Of a DNA stretch of 39,296 bases, positions 8,372 to 14,406 are shown piece by piece. The notes under the pieces are model-generated. The model worked only from the letters and a program-made list of their open reading frames with translations. It made no database searches and was not told where the DNA came from. The stretch lies in the NCBI RefSeq assembly GCF_002440555.1, contig NZ_DJUR01000023.1:1-39296 (forward strand). Reading direction: 5' to 3'. A program made the translations under genes and the position numbers. The stretch comes from Aerococcus sp. UBA6277. Its GTDB lineage: Bacteria > Bacillota > Bacilli > Lactobacillales > Aerococcaceae. The number at the start of each line of letters is the position of its first letter. Positions within the stretch are counted from its first letter, which is position 1.

Positions 8372-9211
8372 ATGTATATTAAACGATTAAATAAAACCTT
8401 CAATTTCCCGAGCGACCACACTTGGATCATGGGTATTTTAAATGTGACCCCTGATTCATTTTCAGATGGCGGGGCCTATGTTGCTACTGACGACATGATT
8501 GCCCAAGTAGAAAGAATGGTCGCTGAAGGGGTGGATATTATTGATGTGGGCGGTGAATCGACCCGTCCTGGCCACGTCCCAGTTACCCTTGAAGAAGAAA
8601 TTAACCGGGTTGTGCCAGCAGTTCAAGCTATTCGTCAAGTTTCGGATGTCTTGATTTCAGTGGATACCTGGAAGGCTGAGGTGGCCCGTCAAGCCCTTGA
8701 AGCAGGTGCAGATATCATTAACGACCAGTGGGCTGCGACCCGTGAACCAGCAATTGCCAAGGTTTGCGCTGACTTTGATGCACCTTTAATTTTGATGCAC
8801 AACCGGGAAGAATACCAGGCTTATAGCGATATCATGAAAGAGATGAAAGCTGACCTACAAACCTCTATTGATATTGCCCGCGCCCAAGGGATGCGTGACG
8901 ACCAGCTGATTCTTGACCCTGGTGTTGGTTTCGCCAAAACGGCGGACGACAACTTATTGGCAATCCAAGGCTTACAAGAATTGTCTAGCTTTAATATGCC
9001 TGTCATTTTGGCTACTTCAAGAAAAGGCTTTTTGGGTAAGTTAGTGGATGTGCCGGCTAATGAACGCGACGTCGCGACCGCAGCCACAACGGTTTCAGGG
9101 ATCTTATCGGGGGCTGACATGGTTCGGGTCCACAATGTGAAAGTCAACAAGGAAGCTGCAGCGGTGGCAGATGCAATCAAACGCGGACAAATTGACCCAG
9201 TGAATATTTAA
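8372..9211 (+). CDS. folP: Dihydropteroate synthase
   Basis: Condenses 6-hydroxymethyl-dihydropterin pyrophosphate with p-aminobenzoate; it is the sulfonamide target. The 279-residue TIM barrel shows the signature MGILNVTPDSFSDGG (residues 20-34, metal-binding N24), then DVGGESTRPG near 58-67, DPGVGFAK, ATSRKGFLG, and the C-terminal RVHNV. All catalytic motifs are intact. The ribosome site before the ATG at 8372 is weak (GACGAG), which suggests modest expression or partial coupling to folE upstream. The gene is followed 12 nt later by folB with a strong AGGAGGGG site. Confidence 0.95.
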   Translation: MYIKRLNKTFNFPSDHTWIMGILNVTPDSFSDGGAYVATDDMIAQVERMVAEGVDIIDVGGESTRPGHVPVTLEEEINRVVPAVQAIRQVSDVLISVDTWKAEVARQALEAGADIINDQWAATREPAIAKVCADFDAPLILMHNREEYQAYSDIMKEMKADLQTSIDIARAQGMRDDQLILDPGVGFAKTADDNLLAIQGLQELSSFNMPVILATSRKGFLGKLVDVPANERDVATAATTVSGILSGADMVRVHNVKVNKEAAAVADAIKRGQIDPVNI

Positions 9212-9223
9212 GGAGGGGTTCTG

Positions 9224-9625
9224 ATGGCTACAAGGGATAAAATTTATTTGAATAATCTGCAATTTTACGCCAACCACGGCTTGTTGGTTGAAGAAACAAC
9301 GCTTGGGCAAAGGTTTAATGTGGATGCAATTTTAGCTGTAGACTTGGCGCCAGCTGGCCAATCAGATGATATGTATGATTCAGTTTCTTACGCCGATGTC
9401 TATACGGTTATTGAAGAGGTTGTGGTTCATGAAGCACCCGCTAAATTATTGGAACGATTAGCCCACAAGTTAGCCATGCGGATTTTAGGGGACTTTCCAC
9501 TCGTTGAAGAAGTGACCATCAAGGTAGTGAAACCTGACCCGCCTATTCGCGGAATTTACGATAGTGTAGCCATTGAGATCCAACGAGACCGAGCATGGTT
9601 TAGTCAGATGAACGAGGTGAAATAA
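9224..9625 (+). CDS. folB: Dihydroneopterin aldolase
   Basis: Converts 7,8-dihydroneopterin to 6-hydroxymethyl-7,8-dihydropterin and glycolaldehyde. At 133 residues it has the usual small T-fold size. The segment LQFYANHGLLVEE includes the pterin-binding part with its glutamate. VSYADVYTVIEE and VTIKVVKPDPPIRG contain the conserved tyrosine and the catalytic lysine region. A strong AAGGAGGGG site precedes the ATG at 9224. The folK ATG comes 2 nt after its stop, so folB and folK are probably translationally coupled and act in consecutive steps. Confidence 0.93.
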   Translation: MATRDKIYLNNLQFYANHGLLVEETTLGQRFNVDAILAVDLAPAGQSDDMYDSVSYADVYTVIEEVVVHEAPAKLLERLAHKLAMRILGDFPLVEEVTIKVVKPDPPIRGIYDSVAIEIQRDRAWFSQMNEVK

Positions 9626-9627
9626 AC

Positions 9628-10140
9628 ATGCAATCAGACGTATTAATCGCTTTAGGGTCTAACATTGAACCACGACTAGGCCACTTGAAAAATGCAGTGG
9701 CAGCCTTTAAGCAAAATGAAGGGATTAAAGTAGTGGCAACTTCACCAATCTATGAAACGGTCCCCAAAGGCTATCTTGACCAAGAGGACTTTTTAAATAT
9801 GGTTGTGCATATCCAAACGGACTTATCAGCAGCTGATTTATTGGCTTTCTGTCAAAGCATTGAACAAGATCAAAAACGGGTACGAACCATTAAAAATGGC
9901 CCTCGTACCATTGACGTGGATATCTTGTTGTTAGATGAAAATATCATCGATACAAATGATTTACAGGTACCCCATCCCCGTATGCATGAACGGGCTTTTG
10001 TCTTGTGCCCAGCGGCCGATATTGCCGGGCAATGGCAAGTACCAGGCTTAAGCAAAACAGTTTCTGCATTACGAGATGCATTACCACAAGCGGAAAAAGA
10101 TGATGTCCGCGTTGCTGGATTAACTTTGGAAGACTTGTAA
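9628..10140 (+). CDS. folK: 2-amino-4-hydroxy-6-hydroxymethyldihydropteridine pyrophosphokinase (HPPK)
   Basis: Transfers pyrophosphate from ATP to 6-hydroxymethyl-dihydropterin, making the substrate of FolP. The 170-residue protein opens with ALGSNIEPRLGHLKNAV and carries the signature NGPRTIDVDILLLDE, with the two metal-binding aspartates, followed by VPHPRMHERAFVLCP. It is the last gene of the folate operon. No recognisable gene for the dihydroneopterin triphosphate pyrophosphatase step (FolQ) lies in the cluster, so that step is encoded elsewhere or done by another Nudix enzyme. A large hairpin element starts about 20 nt after the stop and may act as the transcript end. Confidence 0.94.
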   Translation: MQSDVLIALGSNIEPRLGHLKNAVAAFKQNEGIKVVATSPIYETVPKGYLDQEDFLNMVVHIQTDLSAADLLAFCQSIEQDQKRVRTIKNGPRTIDVDILLLDENIIDTNDLQVPHPRMHERAFVLCPAADIAGQWQVPGLSKTVSALRDALPQAEKDDVRVAGLTLEDL

Positions 10141-10162
10141 ATATATAATTCAATAATCCTTC

Positions 10163-10327
10163 GGCTTACGCTTTTTTCTAGCATAGGCTTGATTGCAGTG
10201 GGACCGCACAGAGCCCTGGTCTCTATGCTTGCCTGACTATTCAATCTGTAAGGCGTACCGCCCACATCTTGATATACGTCAGACCATCCTGGTTCACTGC
10301 TAAGGCATGCTAGAATCGCTCTAGCCT
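10163..10327 (+). repeat. Large imperfect hairpin element after folK
   Basis: A long imperfect inverted repeat of about 165 nt without coding potential. Paired segments from outside in are GGCT (10163-10166) with AGCC (10323-10326), TTCTAGCAT (10176-10184) with ATGCTAGAA (10307-10315), GCAGTG (10195-10200) with CACTGC (10295-10300), and GGTCT (10218-10222) with AGACC (10281-10285). Short shared pieces such as ACTATT and ACCGCC hint at the other hairpin elements here, but not enough to call it the same family. The following stretch 10328-10480 shows nothing I can identify. Confidence 0.55.
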
Positions 10328-10496
10328 CGGCTATTATAGCTAACAATTATTCCTGAATTTCTCGTTAATCAAACCATCATAACTAGTTTACACAGTAAGC
10401 AATGGATGATTCGCTTGTTATCAAGGAGTGACACCAATGTTTAATTATTGATATATTATTCTGACTGTACTTTAAGATGTTTAGAAAGGGGATTTC

Positions 10497-11030
10497 ATGG
10501 GTAAGATTGCTTTGAGTATTGTCCAAAGTGTGGATGGTTATATTGCGGATTTGGATGATCAATTTGATTTTATTGAAGGGGTTGCGGGTCCGAATTTAAG
10601 GGATGTATCAACCAGTGATTCACCGTATTCGCTAGAAGCCTTTTTTGATGCTTATGACATTATTGTCATGGGACACCAGTCTTATAAAATTGGTTTTGCA
10701 GCAGATTTTCCATCAAAAACCATATACGTTGTGACAAATGAAAAGCGGCCAAACGAAGGCAATATCCATTTTGTCAAACCAGGGCAAATTGTGAAATTTA
10801 TGTTGGCGAAGAAGAAGCAAGACCATAATATTTACTTGTATGGTGGTGGGATTATGCTGAAACCCTTTATGGCAACCAATGCGATTGATGAATATATCAT
10901 CGGGACCGTGCCAATTATTCTGGGTAAAGGGAAGCCTTTATTTTATGAAATGGACGAATCTATTCCCTTGCAACTGGACCAAGTGGATGTGATGGGTGGG
11001 TTGACCATTCATATTTATCATAGACGTTAG
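10497..11030 (+). CDS. Dihydrofolate reductase family protein (RibD C-terminal-like)
   Basis: A 177-residue NADPH-dependent reductase-fold protein of the RibD C-terminal/DHFR-like family. It opens with KIALSIVQSVDGYIADLDD, the typical first strand and substrate loop. IIVMGHQSYKIGF follows, then the dinucleotide-binding segment IYLYGGGIMLKPFM, and the end EYIIGTVPIILGKGKPLF. These proteins resemble DHFR and the riboflavin reductase domain, but their substrates are mostly unknown, so true dihydrofolate reductase activity should not be assumed despite the folate operon next door. A good site GAAAGGGG lies 5 nt before the ATG at 10497. It is separated from folK by over 350 nt and is probably its own unit. 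Confidence 0.85.
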   Translation: MGKIALSIVQSVDGYIADLDDQFDFIEGVAGPNLRDVSTSDSPYSLEAFFDAYDIIVMGHQSYKIGFAADFPSKTIYVVTNEKRPNEGNIHFVKPGQIVKFMLAKKKQDHNIYLYGGGIMLKPFMATNAIDEYIIGTVPIILGKGKPLFYEMDESIPLQLDQVDVMGGLTIHIYHRR

Positions 11031-11101
11031 AATATAATACGAAATTATGATAATACACCTGTAAATTAAAACGCTTTATTTTGGAAGAGGTGAGGTAATT
11101 G

Positions 11102-11349
11102 GTGGATACCCCATTAGTTATACACGATGAATCATCAAACGCTGATAGTGAAATTGCCGAAGCAGTTGAAATGGGCATTCAGAAATCAACTATTATTCAG
11201 CCATGACTAATAAAGTCTTAATAGAAATAAAGAAAGATTCGGAGGGTTAGAGTCGTCAAGAAAGCATCTACCTACAAGATTTTATTGACCCATAGTTAGA
11301 CTATTTTGCTGAAGAAATGCTAGCTGTAATTGAAAAATTTAGACCTTAA
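11102..11349 (+). pseudogene. Degraded reading frame of unknown family
   Basis: A GTG at 11102 after GAGGTGAGG opens a 34-codon frame (VDTPLVIHDESSNADSEI...) ending at 11206. A second frame, shifted by one, continues from about 11182 (EINYYSAMTNKVLIEIKK) and is broken by TAG at 11248-11250 and TAG at 11293-11295. Its last parts read SRQESIYLQDFIDP and LDYFAEEMLAVIEKFRP before a TAA at 11347-11349. The pieces look protein-like in composition and run on in order, which suggests one small gene with a frameshift and two stops. I do not recognise the family. It may instead be chance coding-like sequence; the call is tentative. Confidence 0.35.
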
Positions 11350-11361
11350 CCATCCCAAAAT

Positions 11362-11427
11362 AAGCTAGCTTACCAAGACCATTCCTTGTTATAGACAGGA
11401 AACAAGACGTGAAGCTAGCTTTTTTTA
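11362..11427. terminator. Bidirectional terminator
   Basis: AGCTAGCTT (11363-11371) pairs with AAGCTAGCT (11412-11420), with an inner CTTGT/ACAAG stem, followed by seven T. On the minus strand the hairpin is followed by TTATTTT, so it can end the histidine phosphatase transcript too. Confidence 0.7.
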
Positions 11428-11457
11428 TTTGTGGTCTTTTTTTCGAAGGTTGTCTGA

Positions 11458-12129
11458 CTAAACTTGATTAAATTCTTCTAGTTCGTAGGCACCTTTAGTA
11501 TAGACAACATGGGCATAGTGACCATAATCTAAATCTTCTTTTAAGTCAAATTCTGGTAAGACTTCATGGAGGAAGAAGCGAATGGGCATGTCGTGGCTAA
11601 CGATTAAGACGTGGATGTCTTTCTTTTGGGTTTCCATGCGGACTTCTAGGGCGTCGTCGTGGATATCCAACATCGCTTCTTCAATTCGGTTCCAGAAGGT
11701 GATAAAGTCTTCTGAATTGCCTTCTTCATCTCGCTCGACAAGATTTTCAATAATTAGTGGCACGTATTGGGTGGAGGGGATTTGGTTGATCCGCATCTCG
11801 TCAACTAATTGGCTAATGGATTTTGGCCACACCTTCTCGATATCTTGATCTTCTAAACCACCGAAGTTGTACTCTCTAAAGCCTTCAACTGGGAATAGTT
11901 GGATATCATTTTCTTGTTTCATTAAGATGCGCTCACCTGTTTCAATACACCGGTCTAAATCACTGGTGTAGGCTAGGTCAAAGGGCACATCTGATAGTGT
12001 TTCGGCTACTTGGTCGACTACACCCATGCCGGCGCGTGTAACTGGTGAATCTGCCCATCCTTGGACGCGTTGGTTTGCATTGGCGGTCGTTTCACCATGA
12101 CGGACAAAGTAATAATGGATAGCTGCCAT
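11458..12129 (-). CDS. Histidine phosphatase family protein (phosphoglycerate mutase-like)
   Basis: A 223-residue cytosolic protein of the histidine phosphatase superfamily. The catalytic motif is YFVRHGET, with R10 and H11. The substrate-binding part TSDLDRCIETGERI and the second histidine in IVSHDMPIRFF are present. Such proteins include cofactor-dependent phosphoglycerate mutases and many broad-specificity phosphatases. This one lacks the full dPGM signature after the RHGE (an SxWN-type motif is missing), so a phosphatase role is more likely. I start at 12129, 8 nt after GAGGAG on the minus strand; an ATG 18 nt upstream has the ribosome site inside it. A promoter overlapped by a CcpA-like site lies upstream. 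Confidence 0.85.
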   Translation of the reverse strand: MAAIHYYFVRHGETTANANQRVQGWADSPVTRAGMGVVDQVAETLSDVPFDLAYTSDLDRCIETGERILMKQENDIQLFPVEGFREYNFGGLEDQDIEKVWPKSISQLVDEMRINQIPSTQYVPLIIENLVERDEEGNSEDFITFWNRIEEAMLDIHDDALEVRMETQKKDIHVLIVSHDMPIRFFLHEVLPEFDLKEDLDYGHYAHVVYTKGAYELEEFNQV

Positions 12130-12171
12130 AATATTCACTCCTCTCATGTTTTGATATTTGATGTTAACTTC

Positions 12172-12208
12172 ATTCTAGCATAAGAAAGGCTTTATGAAAA
12201 CGATTTCC
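12172..12208 (-). promoter_or_regulatory. Promoter of the histidine phosphatase gene with overlapping cre-like site
   Basis: On the minus strand TTTTCA (12200-12195) and TAGAAT (12177-12172) are 17 bp apart. The plus-strand 14-mer TGAAAACGATTTCC at 12195-12208 matches the CcpA cre consensus TGWAANCGNTNWCA at 13 of 14 positions and covers the -35 box. Repression by CcpA in good carbon supply is inferred. The rest of 12130-12414 contains one more promoter-like box near 12351 and nothing else I recognise. Confidence 0.5.
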
Positions 12209-12350
12209 ATAATAAATAATATATTTGCTGGCCTCATGTGAAATGTTGGTTAATTCTGCTTAGAAAAGTATTCGTATAGATAATTCAATAAAAGCGAACA
12301 CCCATGATTGAAATCTCATGAGCAATTTGTTATTTATAGGCAAAAATTCG

Positions 12351-12359
12351 TGCTAAAAT
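12351..12359 (+). promoter_or_regulatory. Extended -10 promoter of the ArgE/DapE-type gene
   Basis: TGC followed by TAAAAT (12354-12359) gives an extended -10 box 55 nt before the TTG start. The -35 region is poor. Confidence 0.4.
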
Positions 12360-12414
12360 GGGGAATATATGACGAATGCCAGAGGAAATGGCAGAAAAAT
12401 GAGGAGTGTTCTTT

Positions 12415-13665
12415 TTGACAAAAGCAGCTAAAGTATTTACTGATGAAGAGAAAATTAAAATTTTAAGCGATATTGTGGCCATCGAGACTGTAGACCGCAA
12501 TGAGGAAGATGTGGCTAATTATCTTGCAGCCCTACTAGGCGAGTATGGGATCGATTCTAAAGTGATTCCAACAGGGATTCCTGGCCGTGCCAACTTGGTA
12601 GCTGAAATCGGATCGGGTTCACCAGTATTAGCTATTTCTGGTCATATGGATGTGGTTTCGGCAGGGAATGCGGAGGCTTGGATGTCTGATCCTTACACAT
12701 TGACTGAGCGCGACGGGAAACTATTCGGCCGTGGATCTACAGATATGAAAGGTGGATTGGCTGCCTTAGTGATCGCCATGATCGAAATTAAAGAACAAGG
12801 ATTATTAGAACGCGGTACTTTACGCTTGTTAGCGACATACAACGAGGAGAACGGGGCTGTCGGTTCAATCCAACTAGAGGAAGCAGGTTATGTATCTGAC
12901 GTTGACGCGATTGTAATTGGTGAACCAACAACAGGGATGATTCACCCATCTCACAAGGGTTCCATGAACTTTGTGGTGTCTTCACGCGGTAAATCTGTTC
13001 ATTCATCTAGACCACGTGGTGGCATCAACGCCATTGACCCGTTGATGGACTTTGCGTTAGCCTTCAAAAAAGCATTCAAGGAAGCAACAAAAGATATCAG
13101 CTTTGGTCAATTAGACTTCTCGCCAGTATTGAATTTATACGGAGCAGTTGAAGGTGACGACGCCGGTAACCAAGAATTAGACCAATTATTGAAACAGCCA
13201 ACCTTTAACGTGACGGTATTCCGTGGTGGTGACCAAGTGAATACGATTCCTGATCACGCAGAAGTAGTCTTTAACATTCGCACAGTTCCTGAATTCGATA
13301 ATGAAGCAGTTAAAGGCGTATTTTCTGAAGTTTACCAAGAATTCTTGGATAAAGGGGCAGACTTCGACCTACAATTAACCCTAGACTTAAAACCGTTGAA
13401 TGGTGGGGTTGATTCAGACCTAGTACAATTAACCAAAACACTAGGGGCTACATACCTAAACCAAGACTTGGAAGTTGTGCCAATGACTGGTGGTACGGAT
13501 GGGGCAAACTTTGTTGCCAACAAACCAGCTGGCTACCCAATCATCATCTTTGGCCCAGGATCAACAACATCCCACCAAATTGATGAATACGTGGACAAGG
13601 ACGAGTATCTAACATTCGTTGACTTATACATTGACTTGTTAGCCACTTATATAGAGAACAAATAA
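12415..13665 (+). CDS. ArgE/DapE family deacylase (M20 metallopeptidase)
   Basis: A 416-residue M20-family hydrolase that removes acyl groups from amino acid amides, such as N-acetylornithine or N-succinyl-diaminopimelate. Metal-site motifs are in order: LAISGHMDVVSAG (His and Asp), FGRGSTDMKGG (bridging Asp), YNEENGAVGS (Glu pair), DAIVIGEPT, and a C-terminal histidine in STTSHQIDEYV. The dimerisation domain sits in the middle (SHKGSMNFVVSSRGKSVHSS). I prefer TTG at 12415, 8 nt after GAGGAG; the GTG at 12406 overlaps the ribosome site. It is monocistronic with its own terminator, and no arginine or lysine synthesis genes are adjacent, so the substrate stays open. Confidence 0.85.
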   Translation: MTKAAKVFTDEEKIKILSDIVAIETVDRNEEDVANYLAALLGEYGIDSKVIPTGIPGRANLVAEIGSGSPVLAISGHMDVVSAGNAEAWMSDPYTLTERDGKLFGRGSTDMKGGLAALVIAMIEIKEQGLLERGTLRLLATYNEENGAVGSIQLEEAGYVSDVDAIVIGEPTTGMIHPSHKGSMNFVVSSRGKSVHSSRPRGGINAIDPLMDFALAFKKAFKEATKDISFGQLDFSPVLNLYGAVEGDDAGNQELDQLLKQPTFNVTVFRGGDQVNTIPDHAEVVFNIRTVPEFDNEAVKGVFSEVYQEFLDKGADFDLQLTLDLKPLNGGVDSDLVQLTKTLGATYLNQDLEVVPMTGGTDGANFVANKPAGYPIIIFGPGSTTSHQIDEYVDKDEYLTFVDLYIDLLATYIENK

Positions 13666-13673
13666 AATTGGTT

Positions 13674-13707
13674 AAAAAAGCTATGACATTCTGGTCGTAG
13701 CTTTTTT
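13674..13707 (+). terminator. Intrinsic terminator after the ArgE/DapE-type gene
   Basis: AAAAAAGCTA-GAC pairs with GTC-TAGCTTTTTT around a short loop, ending in a T-run, 9 nt after the stop. Confidence 0.85.
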
Positions 13708-13860
13708 GCAGCCGGTACAATGGTGTCTACCACCATACTATTGTATTTGTCGCATATATCCAGTTTATTTGATAAAATATGGGAGAGACTGTTGCTTTTT
13801 TCGCAACAAATAACCGTTGGAAACGACATGATCATAAAATAATCGTAGGGGTGTATGAAT

Positions 13861-14406
13861 ATGGTAGAACATAATTTAGAAGAGACGCAAGAACAAGCTG
13901 CAATGGGTAAAACCCTTCAAGCAATCAAAGTTGGCGATACTTTCCGTGTAACTGAATCGATTAGAGAGCGAGATGTCTTGTTATACATGGGGGTTACCTC
14001 AGACTCGAACCCCGCATACCTACAACAAACGTCACATAAAGCTGGCCTTACGCCAGGCGAGGTTGTTGTACCACCAATCGCCTTAATGGGGATTATTACA
14101 CGTACAGTATCGATGAATTTCCCTGGTCCAGGTTCTCGTTTAGTTGAAATGAACATCAATATCATCCATTCTATTCCACATAACTCAATCATCACGTTTG
14201 AATTTGAGGTTATCCGTGTAGAAGAATTGAAACAATTCGTGACGATTCACTGTATTGGGAAGTTTACCAATTCCACTGATGACGACCGTGTCTTAGATGC
14301 TATGTTGACTGTTTTACCACCACTAGAGCATCTACAAAATGACGCTGAAACGATTGATGCAGGTGTATTCCAACGAATTTCAGGAGGCGACTCAATTGAG
14401 TACTAA
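13861..14406 (+). CDS. MaoC-like hotdog-fold protein lacking the hydratase histidine
   Basis: A 181-residue protein with a MaoC/FAS1-type hotdog domain from about residue 24 to 145. The segment LLYMGVTSDSNPAYLQ corresponds to the active-site helix of R-specific enoyl-CoA hydratases, whose catalytic pair is Asp and His in a D-x-N-P-x-H pattern. Here D48 is kept but the His position is Tyr53, so classic hydratase activity is unlikely. GLTPGEVVVPPIALMGIIT, RLVEMNINIIHSIP and the later strands fit the fold. The start ATG 13861 is 7 nt after AGGGGTG; an ATG at 13855 is too close. Its last 11 nt overlap polA, so the two are probably translationally coupled. The role is unknown. Confidence 0.7.
   Translation: MVEHNLEETQEQAAMGKTLQAIKVGDTFRVTESIRERDVLLYMGVTSDSNPAYLQQTSHKAGLTPGEVVVPPIALMGIITRTVSMNFPGPGSRLVEMNINIIHSIPHNSIITFEFEVIRVEELKQFVTIHCIGKFTNSTDDDRVLDAMLTVLPPLEHLQNDAETIDAGVFQRISGGDSIEY

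Noticed and set aside
9870..10346. 158-codon open frame on the minus strand across folK and the hairpin element
   Set aside because: Two thirds of it is antisense to folK, the rest lies in the hairpin repeat, it has no ribosome site, and the translation resembles no family.
10426..10450. Tiny frame ATG-TTT-AAT-TAT-TGA behind AAGGAG, possible leader peptide
   Set aside because: Four codons with no attenuator structure or regulatory codons behind it; likely chance.
11458..12129. Calling the histidine phosphatase a glycolytic phosphoglycerate mutase (gpmA)
   Set aside because: The RHGE motif is present, but the sequence after it does not fit the dPGM signature, and the gene stands alone with no glycolytic neighbours.
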